From contig JABAKD010000010.1 of assembly GCA_012845835.1 (NCBI GenBank), positions 17,495,204-17,559,203 on the forward strand: a stretch of DNA of 64,000 nucleotides, read 5' to 3'. Made by a program: the position numbers and the translations under genes. The stretch comes from Undaria pinnatifida (Eukaryota; Sar; Phaeophyceae; Laminariales; Alariaceae). Shown here in pieces: positions 28,603-40,800 of this stretch. Under the pieces are notes generated by a model that searched no databases, was not told where the DNA came from, and saw only the letters and a program-made list of their open reading frames with translations. Positions within the stretch are counted from its first letter, which is position 1. Each line of letters starts with the position of its first letter.

Positions 28603-31600
28603 GCTGTTGTTGTTTTCAGTTCCGCGACATGCTCCGCCAAATATAGTTTTCGCCAAAAATATACCAGGTAGATAGTTAAGTCCGTTTTTTTAGTGGCCGA
28701 AACTCGGTGTTGAAAAATTGGGTGCCCTCGTAGCCTGTGGTGCCCTGTAAGTTTTTGAGCTGGTGCTGAAAGCACGATTGATAGAGATCGTCCTTGGCGC
28801 AGCCTCTTAAATGCCAGTCCGGCGCACGATTTACAAGTAACTGCTGTATTTTCGAGTTTTTTTTAAGCCTCAGCCTATGTAAGTATTGGGTGTTTCATTG
28901 TTGGTTGGTTTCAGGCTGCAGGAAAAAGAAGCTATTTTGGCCTCGATCGGGTGGTTACCATTGTATCTCTCCCATCCCCAAGTACACTTGGTTGTTGACA
29001 TTGCGGGGATGCGAAGGTCTATGGTCCGACGGACAACACATGCAGATGATCTGTACGAGCGCAAAGTTCCGACACACCACAGCCATGCATGATACGATGA
29101 TTACCCGCTCCCTGCTTTGGGTCGGTGACAGCCAGACTTGCTCCATCTACAGTCGTTGTGCTACGGCCGTGCATGCCGATGACTACCCCGCCTCCCCCCC
29201 CGACGCGCGCTTTGGCACGTCTCTTGTGAAAACCTTGCAGCCACGAAAGGGTGTGCCGGCATCCAATGCGGACACGTGGTTCGTCGACGGCGCGACACTT
29301 CCCGAAGTCAATGGGAGGTGAGCGCCCTTCAGCTGTATAACATGGTGTCCAATCTGGAACAGCCGACATCACATGGAGAAATAGCTATAACACGTTCACC
29401 CTGGGTGGTAGTCACGAGGCGGCTTTACAACGTTTTTCGGCAAGGCGTGATGATCGTATGATCGAGCGTCACCAAAACAAGAGTTCGATCGATTCCTTCG
29501 ACCGCCATTTTTTCTTGCCGATTTCAAAACGCGTCGAAAACAAGTCGAGGATCATCCCCTCAACAGCCCTTCGGAAAGTCCTCTGCTTGCTTCCCTGGTG
29601 GATTACGTGCGCGCTTTTTTTTCTCACGATCGCCTCCAGAAAGCGTCATCAGCTGGATGTAGCATACCTGGTACATACACCTCACTAATCAACACGATAA
29701 AACCCTGTCCCCGGGAAAACTCGCGCACGCCGTGATATAAACCCTTTCCTTGGTCGATAGCGTACGGCAGGGACATGAACCGAGGATATCGATTACATTT
29801 TCGACCCCCATTGCCGATACAATGAAATCTTCAAGCTGTGTCACTGACCAAACAAAACAAAAAACATAAAAGCTGTACCAGTACCTGGTGTGCTTGAGGT
29901 TTCCACGCCAGTTTCTACGCCAGTTTACGGTATAGATGGAAAAGTAGGATCAGCTCAAGGCCCAACAAACAAATAAAAAAGCATTTATCGTACACCGACT
30001 CAAATCTTCACGAAACACCGAGGCACACGAAACCGAGGGTATCAATTACTTCGACCCCCACTGCCGTTCCACGTCAAACGTTCTCGAGGATCTCCTCTAC
30101 AGATACGTTTCCCGGTATGTACCATCACCATCGAAATGCGGGAAAAAAAATAGCACTATTTTGCTCCCACCCCATCTCGTACCTCTACCATGCACCAGAT
30201 ATATGTTGGCAAGGAAAACCACTTAATGGTTGCGCTCCAAATTTTTATATATGTATTTTGTTCATGCACATGCCTTTGTTGATACGGCACGGCTAAGTAG
30301 CACATGGGCCAATGATGTCGATCCGTCCGACCGCCAATAGTGACGAGATACTCGTCCAAATCCCTCGCAGGCACCCTTAGCAGCCCCCTTCCCCGCAAAA
30401 ATCAATCCCGGTACACGCCAGACATTTCTCGAAGATCTCCTCATCCATGGTCTTCTCGCCGAAAAAAAAACTTTACCGACCGTACGCGCCAGAAGTTATC
30501 GAGGATCCCATCAACAGCTCTTTCTTTCCCGGTAAACGCTTCTCCGATACGCGCCAAAAGGTGATACGAAATTCGATGAAAGTTGAGGAGCATTAAGAGC
30601 TGAAAAGTGGGAATGCTGAACAGTATACGCGAAAAAAAATAAGACTCGTACCGGAGGGGAGAAGGGGAGAGACCTGTGACCACGGCTTGTCCAGAAGGTC
30701 GCTGAGTGAGGGTAAAATCTTTGTACGAGTTGAGCTGAAAATAGTCTTACTACGGTAGCCTCCCCAACTTTTCTTCAACGAAATCGCCGGTTTCAAAAAC
30801 CAGCTCCCGGCCATATCTCCTTATGTACGGTGTCCCTCGATACCCCGACGTCGTCAATCGCTAGACCTTTGCACGAGAAAATATATGGATACCTGTTTCT
30901 TAACAGTATCCTTCATTGTGTCGAGCAGCCATGAAACGTCCGTTACAAAGAAAATAGCTGGTTTTGGGGGGGGCTATCGTAAAATCAGTCGAAAGTGAAA
31001 CTTGATGATGAAAGAAAAATTTGACCCTCCTCGAAGTGCGATAGTGCTGAGGTGGCGGGGTTACTGCCGATAGTCAAATACATCATGTACGCCGAACGCT
31101 CCACCCGAGCATTCATTCAGACACAACACAAAAACACAACGCGGATGCTGCGCCACCATTTAGTCGCTATTCCGGGCATACATGCCAATATCCCGCTGCG
31201 ATGTAGCCAACCTACTATTGAAACTCCCTAATATTCTTCAAACCGTTGACATTGCAGTATCCTGGTACAAAGCATAATAATCGACGAAAAACGGCGTTGA
31301 GAAGTCCCCCTTTCTCGTACAGTAATGGCGTGGACACCGTCATGCTAAAAACGCACGCCTTGACCGATACCTGCTACGCCATACGGTGTTACAGATACAT
31401 GAACCGAGGGAGCCACGACGGCGCTCCTCGCTACCGCAACCCCAACAACATCTACATCTTTCGGCACTCCTTGAGACGCTCGGAAGAGCTAGGGATAACT
31501 CGCCACGCGTGCCTTCCGGAGCATGAGCTGGTCGGCGAAGACACGGAGTCAGCGATATCTGCGGCCGCGCTATCACTGGGCCGGGAGATCAGCGGAAAGG

Positions 31601-34600
31601 CCGGCATGAACTTTTCGCGCTTGGTGAAAACCAGCTTGCAGGGAATCAACCTCGATCGCAAGGCAAGTAAAAAATTCGAGCGACAAGAAAAAACACCTCG
31701 TTGCTTGATTCGCGTTTGGTTTGGTAGCGATAAGAGGGGAGTAGGTGCTGCGCTCGAACCGTCTTCGCGACTACCAGAGAGTGGACCTACGAAGCGTGGC
31801 CGAGTTTGGGTAGCGTCAACTTGATATTTGAAAACAAAAACGCAGACTTAGCACATCACACAATGAATGTTGGTATTCGAGGAGGCACAGACAACACGCT
31901 TCCCGATATATACAAAGCAAACGCTCCTTGTTTAAAATTTCTTCCCCTGCCCCTCTATTTGCGCAGGAAAGAGTGCTCATAAACCATCAGCGCATCGCAC
32001 GAGCGGTGGCCAAGACAGACTCCAAATTACAGGAGCAGATGAACCAAGTCTCGTCTAGTCTGAACGATGTCGAAAAGGCTGAGAGGGTGCAGCGGGAGGC
32101 GGCTCCTGCAGCAGCTGGAAAAACAGAAGAAAATCGCGACTTGGCTGTCATGGCGGCGTCAGACGCTCCGAAGGTAGGAAACGGTAGGAAACGTCTCGGC
32201 TGGCAGAAATTGCCGAATCGCTGCTTTGGGGTGTGGTCGGGATACCGTACTTTTTGTCTGGTGGTATCCGAGCACCCGTCTGAGAGACCTAAAGCCCCTA
32301 GAGATTTCGGCGCGTTTTTTGGTGCGAATAATGTTGAGCGAACATGGGCGAGAGAGATTAGAATTCTCAAAAAGGCGGGCGCTTGTTTCGTACGTTTTGC
32401 ATGTGTACCGCAGTGCGTTGACTTCGATGTTGTCGAAATTTTGTGATGAACGATTTTTTCAAGTACGTCAGCTGTGACCTCGACTAATGTAAGGGTCGAT
32501 ACTCTTGTTTGCAAGCTGCGTGATACACCGGCCGCGCGTTTTTACCGATGTATTTCTCTTTGAAGATTATGTGCGTCAGTTTTTTTTTCGGTTGTCGTAC
32601 GCTTTTCCGTTCGTATCGTTAAAAATAGTGTCTTCATTTTTTGTTCAGTCAACTTTCGAGACTGACGCTTACGCTACACGTTGAAAAACGACAAACACAT
32701 GTGGGAGTAGTAATTGTTTACAGTGGTAACCCATCTTACGCTGTTGTGATGGTAGCGGTGACCGCCGGTGGGGACAACTCGCGTTGTCATTGATTGCCAC
32801 GGGAGCCGAAGGAAACGCCAGCTATTATTTAAAGTAGAGCTGGATTGCGACTACAATTGAGTGAAATAGACGCACGACATGTATCAAATACGTGGAAGAG
32901 TGGTGTGCTAAAGAGTTATTTTTGCTCATCCGCCAGAGGATAAAAAAATAAGAACAAAAAAATGAAAAGAAAAGAGAAGAAGCTATTTTAGCAGAAATCG
33001 TGCCCAAAACTCGACTCGGCTGGAGTACGGGTTCATCGTTTCAGCACGGGCAGTACAAAGGGACGAGCCCGGCCCTCACAGCAGTCTTGCCGCCAACCCC
33101 ACGAAGTCAGTCGATGCTGTCATCCACACCCAAGAGATTGCGCACAAGGCGCCTCACCGATCGGTTCTTAGCAGGATGCCGCTCGCAACCTCCACGGGAT
33201 TCACCGAACACCTCGCAGACGTGCTTTGCGCTTGGCCCAAGCCATCGCTGACCGGTCGACGAAAGCCCGACACGCTCCGGCCTGACATAGTAGAGATGCA
33301 AGGTTCTATGGCCATAGAAATACGGCTATGCATTAAGTGAGGTCGCCCCCCCCCCCCCCCTCCCCCCCCCCCTCCCTACATCACCTTTATTTGCAGTTGA
33401 CCTACCAGCACGACGCCGACGAGGGGGAGAGGGTAGTCCCGTGCGACGAGGACGGGGTTGCCCCCTTGTGCAAAAGATGGGTGGCGCGCGCTTGCCCGAA
33501 AAACCAAATTCAATGCCGGTAAGCGCTGCGGAGAGCTACAGCAGTGTTTTTTTCTGGGTTTTTAAACATTAATTTTACTCTTCAGCTCAACTCGGTAGAC
33601 CTTTTTTTCACCCTCATCGAGCTTCTGGGCAAGCCGTGGTCACAAGTGTCTTTCCTCGTCCCTTCCCGGTAAACGCGTCCATTTCTATCGCGCATAGCGT
33701 TCACCTTTCCCATTTTTTTAGTTTTTTTTTTCATGTTCGTCGTTTGGCATCGAATTTTGCCAACTCACGCTCTCGCCCTTTCCGCTGATCTTTTTTTGCG
33801 CGAGAAAAAGTGCCTACATATGAGCACGAGTATGCACTCGGTGAGGCTTGAACCCGCGACCTTGGGGTTAGCAGGGACGAGATTCACCTGCTCCCCTACC
33901 GGGAACGCCGACTACAGCATACGCTTAAGTTAGCGTGGGGGCACATCTTTTCCTGAATAAAAAAATTTAGCCTGAAAACCAATATATAAGGGCTTCTTAT
34001 CAACTCGCCAGCGCCGTACTACCTTCTTGCGGTTGAAAGCATAGCGGTACATAGCGAGTAGCCGTGTTAGTGTTACGCTCACTAGTAGAATGAAATAAGA
34101 GGCAGAGTGGGAGTTAAGATTCGTTCATGTATTGAGGTTTTCCCCTGTTTTTTTCGTTGGGGTAGTCAGTGCAAGGGATCGGCTTCCTCACGAAAAGGAG
34201 AAGATAGCACGTGCCGTCGCTATCAGGGGAACGAGATAGAAGAAAATCGTGCTACTATTAACATCAAAGAACATCAACTGGAAACAATGGACCAACTACA
34301 AGTATAGGCGAAAAAGATCAAACACTGAGCCAGAGTGCGGGTTAACTCAAACACACCGAAGATCGGGGCGGCCAATCATGTCAATAGTTATACTCTATCG
34401 TCTCCGTACATTACATGCAGTCACGCTTATCAGAAGCGATGCGCAAGAAACCGGTGGACCACGGAACTTACGTCGTCAGTGAACCTCTGGTCGATTATTT
34501 TTCGTTCTTCTTTCTGGATATGTTTAGCAGCGATCGGCGTTTGAGCTCATCATGCTGAACATTGTCAATGGCAAACATGATGATGCACGAGATGCAATAG

Positions 34601-34849
34601 TTTTCGCGCTGAGACGAGAACATTGCTTCCTGGTGTACCGTAGAAGTTCGTAGAGTTAGCTGTGCAGCGTCAAGCAAATGTCAATTCATGTGGTGTCGAA
34701 AAGCGTAAAGTATCTCTTGGGGGGCTAACCACGGCGTGCTCGGCTGGACGGTGGCCGCTAAATAATAGTTTGGCAGTGGTGACGCACATAGAAGATATAC
34801 ACAAATATGATCAGGGGCGATCAGATTTGGTTGTTGTTGTTCTTGTTGA

Positions 34850-34891
<42 letters not shown>

Positions 34892-37800
34892 AAAAAATGT
34901 GCAGCAATCGCTGCTATTATATGCGTGTGTGGCTGTTGAAAGAGAAGAGTGAGTTTCCATGCATCGGGTGCGTCGTTACCACAATATCCGTCAATGCATA
35001 GCTAGAAAAGGAGAAACGCCTCCATATTTGGGTAGGGCTACCTTTTTTAACTCCTTTAAAATAAAAAAAATGCTTTCGTGAAACAAAAAAACACTTGAAA
35101 ATTGTGTGGAATGTTGTTCGCGTGCCACATGAGTCCGTCGCCTGCGGTCGCCTGCTGCAAGCGAAGGAGATTGTAAAAGCAAGAAGCTAGTCGGGCCAAA
35201 AAGTTAAAAGCAAGAAGCTAGTCGGGCCAAAAAGTTAAAAGCAAGAAGATAGCCGGACAAAAAGCCCTGTGAAAGCAAGCCCGCTTGGGCTGCTCGTATC
35301 GGCCACCCTAACCCATTCGACTACGCCAGCGTAGCAAGGTTGTGAGGTTCGGCCTTCCTTCGCTCTTGCATTGTACCTACAACTCTCACTGCAAGGTTTC
35401 CATGCATGTTTAAGGGTTTTCATGAGTTGTGAAAATTTCATGCATGGCAAAGGTTTTTATCAAGTGTAAAGTTTTCATGCATGGTAAAGGTTGCCATGAA
35501 TTGTAAAGGTTTCATGCATCATAAGTCTTTCCGATGGTTGGTCCCTCATAGTGCCGGTATGTGTGCCCTATGGAGGGAAACGCCGGCACTATGGCGGAAA
35601 CCGGCACTACTCCGCATGCCGACACTACTGCTTTTCCCCATATGGGCCAAGAAATTTCACAGGCACTATAGCGGGCAGCCGGCATTATGGAGTTACCTCA
35701 ACTGTAAGGTTTTCATGTTTTCATGCACGACAAGGTTTTTATGCAAGGCACGGTTTTCATGCAACGCTTTCATTCGGCACGAAGCAGATGCAGACACTAC
35801 TTCGTCAGCACCGCGGAGCGAGACCGTATGGTAGCGTGGAGGGAAGCAAATTCCGCCAAGGCTGAACTGGAAGTCCTTAGGTGAGCCTTGGAAAAAAAAA
35901 GGAACATGATTGTGATAAAGTCTTTGGCACACACAAGATATGACATCCTCCCTAGTTACTGCGAATAAGTGAGATCTCTGGGTGTCCTCGATTTCGTGCA
36001 ATTTCGAAAACGTTTGTCGCGTAGCCTCTCCGCGACAACAACAAGTCGCGGCTAAGCCAAGGGGCGCTGGGAGAGTGCTATGCACCGAACACGGCGCGTA
36101 CATATATTCTTCGACTCTAGAGTGGCTGGTGCCTGTCCTGAGACCACGGGCCAGAATACGGCGATGATGATTTATGAGTGAATGTGTGCTCAACAACACT
36201 GTCGGAAGAGCTTAAACGGAAAATTGGCATCGAAGGGAGTTAGACTTTGTGCACAGGCTTTTCTTCTTATTTCCGAGGTTTTGTTCTTTTAGGAATGTTA
36301 AGAGTGATTGATCGACGTTGAAATTAATGCTGCACATACATAGTAATCGTCGGGTGTCAGGCACAAAAAACAACAGCAACACCATTTGTGTCTTGAAACG
36401 ACTAAGGCAAGCAACTAATGCGTAAGCCCCCCCCCCCCCCGCCCTCCCCGCAAACGCCGCCATGCGCGCGATGGTTTGCAGCTGCATCGCCAGAAGGAAA
36501 AACATACTGTTTTGAGGCAGGGTACAACAACCACTCTACTGTTATACTATGACCATTGCTTTTCTTTTTGAAGATGAGTATTCCGCCCCCCTCCACCGCC
36601 CCCCATCGATGGTACGCATAATTTGTGCCAGGTGCATCGCCAGGAGGGAGTGTATACTGTTCGAGGCGGAGAGGGAAGCCGCCGACTGTAGTCGCCGGTT
36701 CCTGGCGGAGACGAGCACGAGTGTTCAAGAAGGCGACGTCGTTTGTCTCCTACGCGTGTTGGATCAGGTGCTATACTTTGCGCGGCGGTTACGGTGTAGC
36801 TTTTTTCGGCGTTGTTTTTAGTTAAGAACATGCGTATTTCACACCTAAGCTTATTCGAATTTATAACCCTAACTCTCGCTAGCTCAGTAGGTATGGTGTG
36901 TCGGCACCGATCTCCAGCTCAGTGGTTGTGGTGCGTCACTGCTGACTGCTAGCCGGTGTACTGCTAAGCTAGCAGTCAGCGCGGGCAGTCAGCGCTGACT
37001 GACTGCAAAAAGCTTATTTGATCATGGTGTGCCAGCGCTGACTGTTAGCTCGGTGTATCTATGGCGGAGGAACGTCGCGCACCACCGCCGTGGACTTCTT
37101 TCTCGCCGCTAAGGTTGACCTTAATAAGAATTGCGCACGTGTTTTAAGGGACGATAAAATATATATATACTTGGGCTACGATAGAGGTGAAATAACCATT
37201 GTTGTTGCCCTGCAAAGTTCCTGACTTTTTTTAGGAGCTCTACACTTTGCCGGTTGAGTAAAACTGAAAACGCAAAACCGATGAATGACCTAACCCCTGG
37301 GGCCTAGACATGCGAACAAGGATTGTCACCCTAAAAATGACTTAGCGTAAAACTGAAATTGCATAACCGACGAAGGACCCACCCCCTGGGCCTAGACATG
37401 CAAACAAATACCGCTGCCCTCCAAATGAAACTGAAAAGGCAAAAACCGACGAATGACCCACCCGCCGGGCCTAGACGTACAAACGAAACACTGTTATCGC
37501 AAAACAAGAAATTTAATTCTGACGATTTAGGGTTAACGAGTCCACTTCGTTCAGAAGAAAACAAAACAAAACAGAAAGGGCTACCTCTGTCGTAGTTCTC
37601 ATCGTGAAATAACTTTCTTTGATAGTGGCCACAAGGTTAAGGTTTGCACGCGCGCGCGCGCGCCCTTTCGCGCACGAGCTCCTCCGCACACTACACTCCG
37701 CCGCACTAGCAAAAGAAAGGCGCCACATTTTAACAACAACAAAAAAAAAAAAATCTCGAAGCCGGCTTGCCAGTGTCTCTCTATGTATACCGTGGTCGAG

Positions 37801-40800
37801 CGCGCTTTACCTCGTGAAAAGGTGTGCTACTGCTGTAGGGTGAGAGACACGAGGTATCCTATGTTAGGTTAGCTTGTTAAGCAGCTGGCGGCATGGCGGG
37901 GGGGGGTACACTCTCCCCTGTCCCCTGTATTTCTCATCTACAATACGCCGTCCAAATAAATCGAACACGTTACGTATCGTCTCCCTTGAACTTAGCCCTT
38001 GGTTTAATATTCTTGAATTTGCTTGAATTTGCAAAAATTACACCACCCTCCCTCGATATCGATATATAGAAGGGAGGGTGGTCAAATTGTGGTGTGACAT
38101 ACGCCGAGGTATTAACCGGCTTGTTGAAGAAAACATAACAACATCCGCTGAGATCGCCAGTAAAACCCGAACCACGCATCCTGACCAATAGACCCAAGTC
38201 AAAGACCACTTAATACCAGAGATTTTTTCACGGGTCGAGTCGCATCCCGCGGGTCCGGTCGATTCAGGGTGACCCGACCCGACCCGACCCGACCCGACCC
38301 GACCCGACCCGACCCGACCCGACCCGACCCGACGCGACCCGACCCGACCCGTGAGATTAGAAAACCTCCAGACCCCCAAGCCCGACCCGTGAGATGTTGA
38401 ACACCTCGCGAGATTTTGGAAACCTCTCTGACCCGAGCGACCCGCGGGACGGGTGGGTTGTGACCCCTGAAAATTCTTGCTTAATACCCCCACCCTGACA
38501 GCTTCGCCTGGCATCTGTGCGGGTGGTTGAGGCTATCGGTGTTTGGCGACGAGACGTGTCGACGACGAAGGCAGACTTCCCCACCCGCCGGAGTCCTTTA
38601 AAGTATCCTCAAGAGGTTTCCGCCGGAGCTTGTGCTTCCGCTACTACCGCTGCCGACCGCGAAGGTGATGGAGGGGGCACCAAGAAAATCGTCGGCGGTG
38701 AAGCGTGGGAAGGTTTTCCTCGTGCGTCGGGTTCGCCGGGAGGGGCGTCATCGGAGGAGGGGACGAGCAGCGTCGCGGCGCCGCAAGGCCTGAGTTCGCC
38801 GATTTTTTCACGAGATGGTGATGATGTTGGCGACAACCAAACAGAGCCTCACGGAATGCAAGAAATTCGCGATTCACGAGACGAGGTGGGCGGGGTTAAC
38901 GAACCGCCGCGCAAACCTGACACGGCGGGGGGGGGATCGAGGGAGCCTAGAACTGTTATCGGGGGTGGCGGAAGCGGTCGGGTGGGGAAGGGGAGGTGGG
39001 TGGTGACCATGATGGTGCCAGGGAGAAAGTTGTGGGGTTCATCTCCCGCGGTGTTGTCGCAGTTCAAAAGGTTCCGCCGGAGCAGCCAACAGCCCAAGAT
39101 CGCCAGAGATCAGGTACAGACTCGCCGCGGGGCCCGCCCGGGTTCTAGGGTCTTGCGGTTGGTGAACAGCATGCAGAGCCATAGTTATTGGTTTCCCTTG
39201 GCTTCTTTCTTTTTCCGTTGCTTTTGTGAGTGTTCGACGTTGAAACAAGCTCACGGTGCGTTCTCCTTTGTTGTGCATGGAGAGAAATTATGGTTCCTTC
39301 TTCCATGGGGATGTTTTTTTGGATGAGTCATCCACATTGAATGATTTTGGTTGCGCATTCTCGGATGGCAACGTTTAAAAACATGTATGCAAAGCACCTT
39401 GATTGTAAAACGACATACCTGGTATTATACAACCAATTTATGCCGCGCGGGAAAGCCAAATTCATGGGTAACAAAGAGCCGTGTATACATCGAGAGGTTA
39501 GCCTATCTCGATACATGTTGGAACGATGCCGCCTTCGTGATGTATCAGGTACCATGACAATAAAAAAAATTCCGGCGTACCCTAGAGATGCCTTGGGCCT
39601 TTACGGCGTCACCCACGTTTCAGGGGGCAAATTAGTTGGAGTTGGTGGCACATGCTGCGGCAAAAGTACACCGTTTCTTTCCCGAGGCTCATAACCTGAG
39701 GAGCTTTATACCTCGCCCAAAACGTCCGTTTTTCAGCAAAATTGAAAGTTTTGCATTTCGATGAACAAACCCGCGGCCCAGGTATACCAAAACCACTTCA
39801 CTTTGCAAAACAAAAATCGACGACATTTCCGACGGTTTTGGAGCCTCGTTATTTTAAGAAAATAGTAATACCTCTATCGTGGCACGCGTCTGGCTAACCC
39901 TAAGTTGTCTTGCGCACACATTAAACCGACATTTGAGCCATTCTACGGTACGGGTGCAGCATTAGTCCCTCAGTTTCTCACATGAGGAACTCAATATCTC
40001 ACCCGAAAACTGACTTCGAAGGCATTCCCGTTCGCACAACCCGACCAAGCTTCTATCCCTTGTTGGTCCTAAAATATTACGTACTCATAAAATTGCTTCG
40101 CTAACCGGTAGTTCCTCGCACGAGGAGCTCAATCGCCCAAGGACCTTTTGGTGCAATCATACAACTGCAAACCCTACCACGGGATGACTCATTTCTACTC
40201 AGCAACACATCCGCAGTGCCCGTCCTGATGCTTCGAACTAGAGAAACGACACCAATGGCGCGGTTACGCGGTCACGGATTGTGAAACAGAAAAACCAAAA
40301 ACAATCGAAAACGAAGCGAAGAAAACCAAGAACGAAATGCTTTTGTAGCGTGCCGAGTACGAATAACAGAGCAATAGCGTGGTGCAGTTTTTTTTTCTAC
40401 ATCTCACTTTGAATAAAGAGTAGTTTCTTCTCACTTGAACCTTTCGCGCGTTGCTCGACGCTATCGCCCCGCACGAATATTGACTTTTTTCAGTTGTGCC
40501 TCGGGGTTTTCGCGACAAAAGGCGAGGCGATTCAGGCTTACGACGACGCGGTCTGCCGCGAGGCGGTCAAGCAAAGATCTTCTGTGCTTCGCATGCCAAA
40601 GAAACGGTGAGGGAAGGTAGCTAGAGCTATAAAAACAATCGAGCTCATAGGATTCCTTTCTTGGCTTCCCGTGTTTTTTTTTTCTGTTTTTCTTTTTTAT
40701 AAAAAATTGAAAAACGTCAGCTGTTTTCAAAACAAGGGGTTGCACTTTGTGGCCGAAACGTTTTTTTTTCTGACAGTCTGACATTCTGATTGGTTGACCC

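Noticed and set aside
33835-33925. tRNA gene
   Set aside because: A and B boxes are present but acceptor and anticodon stems do not close; it is the head of a SINE-like element.
38038-38514. 158-codon minus-strand frame of Gly-Ser-Gly-Arg-Val repeats
   Set aside because: Frame through the GACCC array.
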